Assembly: GCA_036245525.1 (NCBI GenBank)
Contig: BTPG01000004.1
Span: 16,807,131-16,871,130 of the forward strand
Direction of reading: 5' to 3'
Length of the DNA: 64,000 nucleotides
Origin: Semisulcospira habei
Taxonomy: Eukaryota; Mollusca; Gastropoda; Semisulcospiridae
Below are positions 53,802-64,000 of this stretch, piece after piece. The notes beneath the pieces were generated by a model that worked only from the letters and a program-made list of their open reading frames with translations, had not been told where the DNA came from and made no database searches. Position 1 is the stretch's first letter. The number at the start of each line of letters is the position of its first letter. Made by a program: the position numbers and the translations under genes.

Positions 53802-53885
53802 AAATTCAGCTGAGAGAACAAGGGTGAGTTCGGCGGAAGGCTGTAGCCTTCCGCCGAACTCACCCTTGTTCTCTCAGCTGAATTT
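53802..53885. repeat. Hairpin with perfect 41-bp arms
   Basis: Arms 53802-53842 and 53845-53885 are exact reverse complements around a 2-bp centre (GT). The outer end begins AAATTCAGCTGAGAGAAC. No TTAA at the tips and no other copy seen here. Confidence 0.92.
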
Positions 53886-54247
53886 TATGAGCTAAATGTG
53901 TCTTACTTCAGAGCTGAATACATTGGTAACACTTTGCATACAGATGAATAATTTCTTTGGACTTACCTTCTGATGTTATATGCCCGGAAAAAATTGTCAT
54001 ACTCTAAACCGGGAAGTTCAAGAATGACAATGGCCATCCACCTAATCATTGTTCTTTTAACCTTTACTTTTGAAACACAACGAGAAGAACATCGAGGTAA
54101 ACTTATATTATCCTAATGAGCCCCCCTCAGTTTTATCCACGCTCCTTTGCCTGCTGGGGATCTTTGTCTTTTTTTTTTTCCAATGATTCTAAAAACACAA
54201 TTATTTGCGTCCAGCGGCAGGGAATGGGTTAGGCAAAATGCTTTTGG
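53886..54247. other. Interval without recognised gene
   Basis: A possible D-like remnant (AATGAGCCCCCCTCAG) lies near 54115. Nothing else recognised. Confidence 0.4.
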
Positions 54248-54406
54248 TTAACCCTGCACTTCAAAATTGAACACCGCCCCACTGCAAGAGACATAGATCC
54301 TCTTGCTTACACCAATCTGTATCCATGTTCCTTAGACAACCGTGGTTCTTTCGCGTTGAATGAACACAAATTCATAAACTGTGTTCACAGTCAGTGAAGT
54401 GGTTAA
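54248..54406. mobile_element. Family D element lacking its hairpin centre
   Basis: TTAACCCTGCACTTC at the left and GTCAGTGAAGTGGTTAA at the right. AAGAGACATAGATCC is followed at once by TCTTGCTTACACC, so the CATGAGCCCCCG hairpin is missing. Confidence 0.7.
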
Positions 54407-54754
54407 ACGCTAGCATGTAATTAAATCGCCGCGAACGTCCAAAAATCATCATTTAAAATTTTAATGTAACGTCATCGGTGACTGAACAAACAAAAAAATA
54501 AAAAATTATGACCACTTCAGAACTTTTTATTGTAGGACTCGCGGTCACCTGACTGTGAAATATCACACATATCACTCAATCTACTGTCAAGCTTCAGGTT
54601 TTCAAAAGTAATGCACTGAAGCGTAACGCCATTTACATCAAAATGGAATCACAGCCGTGACGAAGACACAGAACTTCATCCCATCCATGTTTTAATCGAT
54701 TAGATCTGTCCAGTGAATCCTACTCCACGTGCAGTCTCTTAAAATTGCAAGACT
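54407..54754. other. Interval without recognised feature
   Basis: AT-rich. No coding or repeat feature recognised. Confidence 0.5.
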
Positions 54755-54815
54755 GACATAGATTCGGATGTGCTCCTGCAGTCGCAGGGGCTCTTGTGAA
54801 TCTATGCCTTTGCCT
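54755..54815. mobile_element. Family D-like hairpin
   Basis: CATAGATTCGGATGTGCTCC, centre CTGCAGTCGCAGG, and GGCTCTTGTGAATCTATGCC. Confidence 0.55.
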
Positions 54816-55030
54816 ACCAAGATTTGGGCCAGCTTTCCCTCAAACTGAGGATGTTCCTCTAGGTTTGGTGCAGGTCTTGTAAACAAGTCCTGAAACGATC
54901 CCCTATCCACCTTTCCATCTCAATTACGACAACTCCGAGGAAATGCATAGAGATGCTCTTATCTCCCCTGTTCCATTAAAGGTCGCTATGACCGTTTCGT
55001 TTCAAGCTGACAATGACAGCGAAACATCTG

Positions 55031-55251
55031 TTAACCCATTTAACCCCACGGCCGCATTTCTCCGATTTTGGAGTTGTCAACTAAAGACTATGTGCCAGTT
55101 GCAGGAGATGAATCGACCATAATAATTCAAGGGTATTGCCAAATTAGCTTGGCGCCTAATGGCGGCAAGCTAATCTGGCACTACCTTGAACTGTCATGAT
55201 CGACCCATCTCCTGCTGTAGTGCGTAGGGCTGTTGAGGCCAAATGGGTTAA
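55031..55251. mobile_element. Family C variant TTAA element
   Basis: TTAACCCATTTAACCCC at the left and GCCAAATGGGTTAA at the right. The core has GCCAAATTAGCTTGGCGCC, centre TAATGGCGGC. Confidence 0.82.
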
Positions 55252-55334
55252 TTTCATTTTCGTATCACAGATGAAGGCATTAAAACTGCGACATAAAATC
55301 ATGAAAACTGACCTTTATTTTGGCTGATTAGTTG

Positions 55335-55407
55335 GTTGGTTGGATGGATGGTTGGATGAATGGATGGATGGATGGATGGATGGATGGATGGATGGATGGA
55401 TGGATGG
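55335..55407. repeat. (GGAT)n minisatellite
   Basis: GGATGGATGGATG units with a few GGTTG and GAATG variants. Confidence 0.95.
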
Positions 55408-55962
55408 TGACAGTCACTGTGTTGCGTTCTTTGATTGTTTGCTGCTGTGTTGCTATTTTTTTTAAGCTAAATAGACATTGTTCGGAAATCAGAAGTCTTG
55501 CAAAATTTAAAGTTTTTTTGTTTGTTTTTGTGGGTTTTTTTACGCAAACAGTGGATAAAAACGTCCGGACAAACGTGCGGTACGCGCAGCTTTGTACCTA
55601 CTTCTAAAATTGCCATTTGTCAAGTGTTGTAACTAGGATGATGATGGTGATAACGACAGTGATGAGGATGACGTTGACTATGACGACGACGTCAATGATG
55701 ATGATGCATCAGCGAAAACACTCCTTTCTGTAATACACAGTGCCCTGAACAAACGACGTACAGTGATTAAATACAATCTGAACATTTCATATCTTTGACG
55801 AAAGCATCTTTCATAAAGCCGACTCATGTTCGCCACGGGGGCAATTTTCTGCTTCAAAGGCGAGAGATCAGGCATATCAAACAGTTCAGAAAGTGTGAAA
55901 TTACTTCTGCTAGTCATACAACACAGTACAGTAATTTACTGAAATCCAGAAAACTACTCACG
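55408..55962. other. Interval without recognised feature
   Basis: A GATGAT-type stretch at 55637-55710; no gene recognised. Confidence 0.5.
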
Positions 55963-56112
55963 GGCGGATCGGTGGGAGGGGGGGAGGGGTACAAGGGTTC
56001 CGAGACTCACCCACCACCCACCCCGACGCCCCAAAATACTTATAAGCCACTACATCCTGAGGGTTTTTTTTTTGTTTTTGTTTTTGTCTACCGTATTCAA
56101 AATACGGTAGAC
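55963..56112. repeat. Family N-like tract plus 27-bp hairpin
   Basis: CACGGGCGGATCGGTGGG with poly-G and C-rich blocks, then a perfect hairpin at 56086-56112 (GTCTACCGTATT and complement around AAA-rich loop). Confidence 0.5.
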
Positions 56113-56834
56113 TTTGAAATGGGGATGGTCGGAGCGCGGCATTCTGGGGCATGCAAGTGACGTTTTTGGCTTGTGGGGCAGAAATTCTGGCAAAGAAGTA
56201 ACAAGATTAAACCAAGATGGGATGAACCATAACCCACAAAGTCTCTTCTACATGAGAGCTGTCTTTGCTGTAAAGGGTCTCTACCTTTTGTCTTTGCTGT
56301 AAATGGTCTCTACCTTTTGTCTTTGACTTGATTCTGATGTTGTAATATCTACTTTTGAAAAAGCTTCGCAGATGTGCCAATGCGCCATAGTGAACTCTAT
56401 AAGGGGCGCGCGCAGTGCATACACGTCATTGGTTTGTCAAACGTCATTTGTCATGACGTATTTTTTCGTTGTTACGTAATTTTATATTTAACGTGATATC
56501 AGTTTCACTTTTGCTTCAAGACATTGGAAAATGGTGACAAAACTAGAATTTCACGGTACAATTTCAGTCTTGCTATAATTTGTGTGAAAGCAGGTTGACT
56601 TTACCTAGGTACATGTTATATTAAGTACACCTACATGCTCTTCTGAAAGCGCGTCTATGTGTGTATGTGTGTGCGTGCCGCGCTCCAAACACCCACAAGA
56701 GGCGTAGATGTTCATGAGCCCTCCGGGAACATGAGCATGTATGCCTTTTGGAGATGCACGGATATATCTGAGAGAAAAAAACGATCAAGCTAGAGAGAGA
56801 GTATTTAGAATATGTCTGCGTCGTGACGGAGTTG

Positions 56835-56938
<104 letters not shown>

Positions 56939-57263
56939 TCTCCAGATGTCAAGATTTTTTACTGTTTTACAGAAGACATAAACAGCCGTTTATAGGAAGT
57001 CGGTTGACCCATATTAGAGTCCGTAAGTTTTGTCATATTTACTTGAATTTTTGCATATAACTAGTTTGGAGACAGACATTGGATGCCGTTCGTTAGCCAG
57101 CTTCGTATCCTTTCAACTTCTTTAATACAAATTAATTCTTTTCAGAAAAGAATTAAAACACTAAAAAAAAACTTTACCTCTAGAAAAAGTCAGACAGTGG
57201 CGGTGACGTAAAAGAGGCAACTCCGTCACCACGCAGACACTGACATAATACTCTAAATTTGTC

Positions 57264-57269
<6 letters not shown>

Positions 57270-57344
<75 letters not shown>

Positions 57345-57365
57345 CCTCTCTCTCTCTCTCTCTCT

Positions 57366-57421
<56 letters not shown>
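57270..57421. repeat. (CT)n/(CA)n compound microsatellite
   Basis: CT array to about 57366, then CA array to 57421, in the right arm of the large palindrome. Confidence 0.97.
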
Positions 57422-57425
<4 letters not shown>

Positions 57426-57919
57426 TGCGCGCATCTCCAGGAGGAACAGAGCTATGTCTCTTGGAGATGTTTGGAGCGCGCGCGCATGTACGCACACACA
57501 CATCGTCGCGCTTTCAGAAGAGCATGCAGGTGACCCATGTACTTATATCATGTAGCTAGGTAAATTCAACCTGATTTCACACAAATTATAGCAAGACAGA
57601 AATTGTACGGTTTTAGTTATGTCACCATTTTCTCAAGCCTATGAAGCAAAAGTGAAACTCAGATCAGGTAAAATATAAAATTACGTAAAAACTAAAACTT
57701 ACGTCATGACAAATGACGTTTGAAAAATCAATGACGCGTATGTCCTGCGCCCCTTATAAAACTCACTGACACATTGGCAGATCTGCGAGACTTTTTGAAT
57801 AGGAGATAATTCAACAACAGAATCAGATGAAAGACAAAAGGTGGAGACCATTGACAGCGAGCACAGCTCTCATATAGAAGGAACTTTGTGGGCTATGGTT
57901 CATCCCATCTTGTTGAGAT

Positions 57920-58660
57920 TAATTTCACGAATTATATGGATTAATCTTAAAACCATTGAATCTTTTTTACGCTGATATAACTTTATTTTTTTCTTTTACG
58001 ATAAAAAACTACCTTCTCATTAATACCCGCATGATTTTGTATTAGCATTGTTTGCATAAGCCTGCATGCTGTTTGTCCCGGCCCTGGGATAGGATTAGGT
58101 CAACATTGTGACCTGTAAGCCCTAGGCATGAAAATCAGCAAGAAAATTTGCGAAGTTGATTCTCTGATACGTCAAATGTTAGTACTGCGATGAGTGACGT
58201 ATAACATCGAGTCGTCACTACGAAAACGGCGTCGTGGGATTAATGATGCCATGACGTGAAGCTTCAAGTGACGTCATTTCGCTGGTCGTGCTATTATTCT
58301 TCTTCAGAATAGCAATGCTACGCCAGACCACAGAGCTTACGAATGGCGGGAATCGCCGTGTGTCCGTCTTTATTTCGTTGTGCCAGTGTGTGTGGATCAG
58401 AGGGTGGGTTAGAGTAGAAGGAGATGGATTCCTGTCGCTATACGAGCCCACAGAGCATACTAATGGCGGGAAGCGCCGTGTGTCCGTCTTTATTTGTGTG
58501 CGCCGACGTGTGTTCATCAGAGGTTGGCTTAGAGAGGAGGGAAATGGATCAGCATAATAAGCCTAAAAATATGAAAAACTCTGAATGTTCCTAAAAGATA
58601 AACGCATCTGAGCTAAAAGCAATACGATAGACTTTGGGATGAAATCCTCATCTTGTTTAA
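57920..58660. repeat. Right arm of a 27-kb-spaced inverted duplication
   Basis: It is the inverse copy of 31007-31915. The outer end CAAAGTCTATCGTATTG (as complement) corresponds to CAAAGTCTACCGTATTG at 31031. It directly adjoins the 1.7-kb palindrome. Confidence 0.75.
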
Positions 58661-58838
58661 ATTGCTTATTGTTCTTTGGAGGCTACATTACAGATTACAA
58701 GATAGATCAACCATTTTTGTTTAAGGGTGGTGCCAGAATAGCTTGGCGCCCCAGGCGCCAAGCTATTCTGGCACCACAATTGAACTACTATAGTCAAATT
58801 AATTTCAAGCAATAGTGTATCAGGATGAAAAGGGTTAC
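58661..58838. mobile_element. Family F fold-back element
   Basis: TTGGAGGCTACATTACAGATTA at the left and AATTTCAAGCAATAGTGTATC at the right. The core centre is GGCGCCCCAGGCGCC, and the right end AAAAGGGTTAC. Confidence 0.7.
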
Positions 58839-58849
58839 AATGTTGTTGT

Positions 58850-59042
58850 TTTCTTCCCCAGTTTGTCCCCACCCCCTTTCCTTTGATCTCACCCCAGCCC
58901 CCACCCCCTCCCCCTCCACCCGCCAGCCTCCCCCCCCCACCTCTCACCGCCCCCCACCCCCCCCCACCCCCCCCACCCCCACTCTGCCCTCCGCCCAAGT
59001 AGTTTGATATTTCAGTTGGTGGCGGAAAGACCCCCCCCCCCT
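58850..59042. repeat. C-rich low-complexity block
   Basis: CCCCACC-type units with several poly-C runs. The Gly- or Pro-rich frames across it are artefacts. Confidence 0.85.
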
Positions 59043-59129
59043 TCTTCTTCCCCCTATACTTGTCCTTCAAAAGCGTGTTTCTTTTTTTGCTGGATGTTTT
59101 TATGGATTAAACGTGATAGCGATAGCTTA

Positions 59130-59715
59130 CTTACTTACTTACGCCTGTCACCCCTACCCGGGTATAGGCCGTCGACGAGAGACCTCCAGCAACTCCTGTC
59201 CTGTGCTTCTCCTTCGATTTTACTCCAGGTGGTTCCCAGTCTCTTGATGTCTGCTTGGAGGTCTCGACGCCAGGAGTTTCTCGGCCTACCTCTTTTCCTC
59301 TTTCCCTGGGGGTTCCATGACAATGCCTGCCTAGTGATACTGGAAGCTGGCTTTTTCAGACTGTGACCGATCCATCCCCATCTTCTTCGCCCAATTTCAT
59401 TCTCTGCTGTTATCTGCTCTGTTCTCTCCCAGAGTCTGACGTTGCTGATCTTCTCTGGCCAGTGGATTTTCAAAATTCTTCTAAGGCAACTGTTCATGAA
59501 GGTCTGTACTCTGTTGACTGTGGTTTTTGTCAATCTCCATGTCTCTGCTCCATATAGGAGAACTGCTTTTACATTGGAGTTAAAAATCCGGACTTTGGTG
59601 TGTTGTGACAGCTCTCTGGAACTCCACACTTTTTTCAACTGGAGAAAGGCTGCTCTGGCTTTACCGATTCGTGCTCTGACATCTGCATCAGTGCCGCCTT
59701 TTTTGTCTATGATGC
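59130..59715 (-). mobile_element. 5'-truncated copy of the RTE-like LINE (586 bp)
   Basis: ATAGCGATAGCTTA flanks it at 59116-59129 and 59716-59729 (14-bp duplication). It is nearly identical to 45060-45650. Its frame (from about 59715 down to 59135) is intact and gives the true C-terminus of the family: GRRRWGWIGHSLKKP, WNPQGKRKRGRPRNSWRRD and LVDGLYPGRGDRRK. The stop lies within the (TAAG)n tail. Confidence 0.93.
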
Positions 59716-60237
59716 ATAGCGATAGCTTAAAGTGTATATTTTGTATCGTTGAGTCAAGACACGAAACGAAACTGCAGCTGAGTTGATGCATGATTCTTGA
59801 GCAGTTAGATGGCATCCACCGCGTAATAGCACTTACGGTTATCAGGGTGTTGCGGGGGATGTACAGAGGCGTCTCGCTTTGTGTCCCTATAAGCTACAGT
59901 ACAGATGGATACACCCCCGGGGTATGTAGCACAGCCAAACATATATGGTGTCTCCCTTAATTTGAGGAAACCTCAAGCTGTAAATATGGCTGATCTGCCA
60001 GCGTGAATGATAAATTCTCATGAGCCCTACCACTATCTATGCCTCTTGCCAATGAAAGGTACGCCTCACAACGGACACCGGAGATGGCAGTCCATTAAAG
60101 GATTTACACTGCGACAGATCGGAGAGGTTTACCTCGGAGTTCATTAAAACCAGTGCGGAGGAGTCAAACCAAACAATACATGATCTGTTGTGTAAGTGTC
60201 TCGCGCTGAGAAACGTAGTGGCATTCAACGTTCTTTG
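59716..60237. other. Interval with a D-like remnant only
   Basis: ATAAATTCTCATGAGCCCTAC and ATCTATGCCTCTTGCC at 60010-60055 are a broken family D core. No gene recognised. Confidence 0.5.
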
Positions 60238-60445
60238 TAACCCGTTCACTGCCAAGAAAGAGTGAACAGGAACCACCTACAAGAGACATAAATCCTCATG
60301 AGCCCCCGAAGTTGCGGGGGCTCATGAGGATTTATGTCTCTTGCAGAAATAATTTTCTATCAGGTCCATCTGTGGGGGTCTTTGACTTTGAATTTCCGGT
60401 GATTTATAAAACACGATCTGCGTCGACTGGCAGCGAAGGGGTTAA
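60238..60445. mobile_element. Family D fold-back element
   Basis: TAACCCGTTCACTGCCAAG at the left and GGCAGCGAAGGGGTTAA at the right. The core ATCCTCATGAGCCCCCGAAG has a perfect partner. Confidence 0.8.
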
Positions 60446-60545
60446 CTGTGGCAGTTGAATGGTTGCTCCAGCGTATGTGAAAGGGATGCACAGGCCACGT
60501 GTTGCAGTTATTCCTAGCAGTCGGTGTCAAAACGTTAACGCTCAA

Positions 60546-60632
60546 AATAACAAGATCACAGGACAGCACACATTTCAACATCCTGAAATCACTCCCCATC
60601 CGAGTGAGCCTGAGAGTGCGACAGATGATGAT
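60546..60632. repeat. Family J half copy
   Basis: AAGATCACAGGACAGCACAC followed by CATCCTGAAATCACTCCCCAT, as at 61063-61140. Confidence 0.55.
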
Positions 60633-60789
60633 TGATATTATTATTTTTTATATAAGCCGTTATGCTATATTATTAAATTTATGTAACAGCGCAATACATA
60701 CATGGTCAAACAAGGGAAAACAAAACAGACAGAAAACAAAGAGGCAGACAACTCAATAGAGAAACCAATCAATCAAACAGTCAAGAAAA

Positions 60790-60885
60790 AAATGAATGAA
60801 TGAATGAATGAATGAATGAATGAATGAATGAATGAATGAACCCACGAGCGAGCGAGCGAGCGAGAGAATGAACGAACGAACGTAC
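60790..60885. repeat. (GAAT)n and (GAGC)n/(GAAC)n minisatellite
   Basis: About 12 AATG units, then GAGCGAGCGAGC and GAACGAACGAAC variants. Confidence 0.93.
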
Positions 60886-61012
60886 GAACAAGCAAACACA
60901 TTTATAAATAACAAATTATCTACGGTACGTACACAATCTCTAATTCTATTTTCAGTAGTTTAACCTCTGTTCGTGTGACACTATGTTCATAGTAAACAGT
61001 CGTGGTCAATTG

Positions 61013-61140
61013 CTGCTGGTCTGTGATTTTGGACCTCAGGCTGTAAGCCGTAAGGTCCAAGATCACAGGCCAGCACACATTTTAACATCCTGAAATCAGT
61101 CCCCATCCCGGCGAGTGAGACTGAGAATGCGACAGATCTG
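61013..61140. repeat. Family J hairpin, best copy
   Basis: GCTGGTCTGTGATTTTGGACC pairs with GGTCCAAGATCACAGGCCAGC. The loop contains CTGTAAGCCGTAA. It is followed by CATCCTGAAATCAGTCCCCAT. Confidence 0.7.
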
Positions 61141-61411
61141 TACAGATAACATCTGCGAGATGGGGCCTGCCCCTTGTTGGGCCTGGTACGGAAGATGGGT
61201 GTTGCCCTAATGTTGATTCCCTGTACCCTGAGGCGGTCCATCTACCCGTTAATGGCAGCTACCCGATTGGTGGTGCGATTTCGGGACGGCGCCTGGGTAA
61301 ATGACTTTCTCGCATTCCTGAATAATGGTGTATAAATGATTGGATGAGAGAAAGTGCGTGCTCGTGGTATGACTGACTTTGGCGATGATCTGCACTGGAT
61401 ATTTGATGTTA

Positions 61412-61702
<291 letters not shown>

Positions 61703-61901
61703 ACTGTTTACTTTGTTTTGAAAGTGTTTTTGGATAGTGTTTCCTGGTAAATAATTTTGGTAACTTCCGGCTTATAGCCTTAAGGTAAAAATCATAGACC
61801 AACGCCAATACACTACTCAAGTCGGCATTATTATAATACACTGTATATGTAATTATTATAGCGGACTTTCGCCCGCTTTTTACAAAATCGCTTGGGGGGT
61901 A

Positions 61902-62115
61902 TTAACTCATTCAGTCCCGACACACCACAGCAAGATATGGCTCGACCATGATAGTTCAAGGGTGGTGCCAGAATAGCTTGGCGCCTATAGGTGCCAAGCT
62001 ATTCTGGCGCCACCCTTGAACTGTCATGGTCGAGCTGTCTCCTGAATTGTAATGCAGTCCTCAGAGGACAACTCCAAAATGGTGGGGATTTGGTACCTGG
62101 GACACAATGAGTTAA
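61902..62115. mobile_element. Family C TTAA fold-back element, complete copy (214 bp)
   Basis: TTAACTCATTCAGTCCCGAC at the left and GGGACACAATGAGTTAA at the right. The core stem is nearly perfect around GGCGCCTATAGGTGCC. This is the reference copy for family C here. Confidence 0.9.
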
Positions 62116-62231
62116 GCCGGACGTACGCTGTGGGAACGTCAATACAAGTTTGATGCTCAAAAATATTTCAACATTTCGCATTATCTCTGAATCGTATAGT
62201 CCAATATCACAAACCAGGACACATTTTATGT

Positions 62232-62316
62232 TTAACCCCCTGACTGCTACCGACGATGCAGCTTGGCGGAAAAGTCTCGTAATTGAGCGGTATCGTCAGT
62301 ATCAGTCTAGGGGTAA
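62232..62316. mobile_element. Diverged TTAA element, family B-like
   Basis: TTAACCCCCTGACTGCTACCG at the left and CAGTCTAGGGGTAAA at the right; the inner stem is weak. Confidence 0.45.
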
Positions 62317-62639
62317 ACGCACGTGACATGTCGACCAGAAAATAAATCGGACACTGTTGTTGGATGCGCAGCCGTCTCATATGATGCGAAGAATGACGTG
62401 TTACGCGTAATGTGACGTAGTATCCATTCTTGTGTCGTCACAGTAAGTGCATTTCTTGTGAAAAGCAAGAATTGCACTGTAAATGTCTCATCTAAATTCA
62501 CGTTTTTGATCTAAAAGGGTGGGAAAGTCTTGTCATCATTGCGGAATAATTATTTTTTATTTATAGCTCATTATTATTTATTTTATTATTCATTATCTAT
62601 TTTTATAAAACAATGTAACAACGTAAAACAAGGTAATGC

Positions 62640-63290
62640 GGCTAGACTGAGTGCATACGTACGTCATATTCTGATGCGTCTAGGACGAGACGCACTTGGG
62701 ATCCAACAACTATCGGCATCCTGTCTCGGAAGACAATGGAGTATGCGCTTGCTGGGTCAGTCACTGGAGTGACCTCTCCAGTGCGCAAGCCTGGGCGAAG
62801 TGTATGGAGATCCTGGGATGCCCAGTCGTCAAGATCCCCCTCTCGGCCTCGCTGATGTATCCAAAGGAATGCAAAGCAGTACGTTTGGCATCAGTTTGGC
62901 TGCAGGAGCTGCCAGAACAGTGCGTGAATACAGGCAGCTGTCTGCCTTCGGGGCTCCACTCCTGATTTGAAGGGTTTACTCCCCCACATTTGGCCGTTGG
63001 ATCCAACCTGATCTCCTCCGTCCTCTAGCTGTTGGCTGTCAGAAACAGCTCATCCGCCTAGTGGTGCAATGTGAACACCACCCCCTCACGTAGTTTAGCC
63101 CACCAGCTGAGGTGGTTTGCCAGGGTGTGGCGCTTGGAGCCAGCATGTGAGAGATTAAGGAGATGGATGAGGACCAGTGATGCCCGTCCGTCCTATGTAG
63201 GACGCAGCTGCCGAACAGCAAAGGTACTACCTCTATCCAGAGCCCCCTACACCCCAACAACTATCATACATGCAAGGAATACCAAAACAG
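62640..63290. repeat. Moderately GC-rich block, unidentified
   Basis: Composition differs from the AT-rich flank. Frames of 60-90 codons occur on both strands without recognisable domain. It could be non-coding sequence of a larger retroelement, but no homologous part is present in the window. Confidence 0.3.
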
Positions 63291-63704
63291 CGAAATCAAA
63301 CGAAGACTCTCTTTATCGTAACTCCCGTAGGTTGGAAATCAAATGAAAGCAAGGAACGTCTCTAAAGGGACACAAATGGCATCTTATTCGACGTGTCAAA
63401 TCAGGGGCCTGACATTTAGCAGATTCACACCGGTAATCATCTCCCCTTCTCTCCCCCACAATTCCGGTAACTCTATCATATTCACGCACCAGAATTGTCG
63501 CCATTTGAGAAAGTCTCGGTTGCGCGAAGAGTTAAGCGGTATTAAACATTCGCCGAAGAATCTTGTCGCGCTGTTCAGAAGGGAAGAGAACCTTTCTCAG
63601 CGAGTTGATCAACTTGTGATACTTTCCAGAGACCCACATTTCGCTTTTCTGTGAGACTCAATTTAGAGGGCAGTGTGAGCAGATCTGGGCGGTCCTGAAG
63701 CTAA
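63291..63704. other. Interval without recognised feature
   Basis: A 103-codon frame at 63343-63654 shows no family signature. Confidence 0.4.
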
Positions 63705-63785
63705 CCCTTTAACTCTTCAAAAGGCATAGATTTTCATGACTCACTGCAACCGCAGATGTTCATAAGAATCTTTATGGCTTGTTGG
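63705..63785. mobile_element. Family D-like fragment
   Basis: TTTAACTCTTCAAAAGGCATAG, ATTTTCATGACTCACTGCAAC and CATAAGAATCTTTATGGCTTG form a degraded hairpin. Confidence 0.5.
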
Positions 63786-63854
63786 TAGACATCTGGTTTT
63801 ATTTGTTTATATATCTCCTTGTCAGATGATTTAGGTGGTCACAAAGATTAGCTC

Positions 63855-63935
63855 TGTGGCCATCTGCAAGAAACATATATTCTCAAGAGCCCCTGCTGTC
63901 GCAGGGGCTCATGAGAATCTATACCTCTTGCTGGT
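63855..63935. mobile_element. Family D-like hairpin
   Basis: GCAAGAAACATATATTCTCAAG pairs with CTCATGAGAATCTATACCTCTTGC. The centre AGCCCCTGCTGTCGCAGGGGCT is nearly perfect. Confidence 0.65.
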
Positions 63936-64000
63936 ACAGATCTAACCTTATACTTTTACATCTCGGCTCCTCACGCGAAGGCGATCAAATGGGATTAGGC

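Noticed and set aside
53802..53885. microRNA precursor
   Set aside because: A perfectly paired 41-bp stem without bulges and with a 2-base loop is not a typical animal pre-miRNA. Kept as a hairpin finding instead.

Overview
This is animal (metazoan) genomic DNA. Microsatellite density is very high, several non-LTR retrotransposon lineages are present, there is one recognisable metazoan membrane-enzyme gene, and introns are visible. The mix of long (CA)n/(GA)n arrays, I-like and RTE-like LINEs and abundant short fold-back elements suggests a lophotrochozoan, most likely a gastropod mollusc. That placement is inference; nothing here fixes the species.

Host-type genes are few. (1) A TMEM86/YhhN lysoplasmalogenase gene on the + strand has an acceptor-bounded last exon (29940-30746) holding the whole 222-codon reading frame. 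A frameshifted, truncated duplicate of the same exon lies 13 kb upstream (17023-17515). (2) A minus-strand hAT-type (ZMYM1 / 52-kDa-repressor-like) transposase gene is split into exons at 14749-14847, about 9895-9572 and 3520-1467. The first intron has matching phase. The last exon is broken by a complete 6,038-bp LINE inserted with a 13-bp target duplication, and it also carries an in-frame TGA.

Retrotransposons: a full-length I/Nimb-like element with intact ORF1 and ORF2 (3521-9558, minus); a 5'-truncated, nearly intact LINE of another family (about 11255-14370, minus) and an old relic of the same family (21569-24982, plus); an RTE-like element (45060-48433, minus) with a second, 5'-truncated copy (59130-59715, minus); and the 3' end of a further LINE ending in a C2H2 finger (49764-50612, plus). 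Target-site duplications could be read directly for most of these.

Most of the rest is made of short fold-back elements. At least six families begin and end at TTAA, usually TTAACCC or TTAACTC, and carry near-perfect palindromic cores. Three cores (B, C and D below) recur with different outer arms, and chimeras occur. One insertion inside a LINE reading frame shows a clean TTAA duplication. The pattern fits non-autonomous piggyBac-like elements, but no piggyBac transposase is present. Two LINE insertions lie at the centres of such palindromes. Other inverted-repeat structures include a 1.7-kb palindrome (56205-57925), a pair of inverted arms 27 kb apart (about 31007-31915 and 57920-58660), and a hairpin with perfect 41-bp arms (53802-53885).

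Family labels used here: A = GC-rich palindrome with ends like AATGCGCAAAAGG; B = TTAACCCTTTGCGTGTCGG arms; C/E/F = different arms around a shared core containing GCCAGAATAGCTTGGCGCC; D = core containing GATCCTCATGAGCCCCCGC; G and H = compact TTAA palindromes; J = GTGCTGGTCTGTGATTTTGG hairpin; K = TA-flanked hairpin with AGCAAAAGAAATGCGACATT; N = G/C-rich repeat ending GATCCGCCCCTG; O = repeat with ATTACTCAGCGCTGG.
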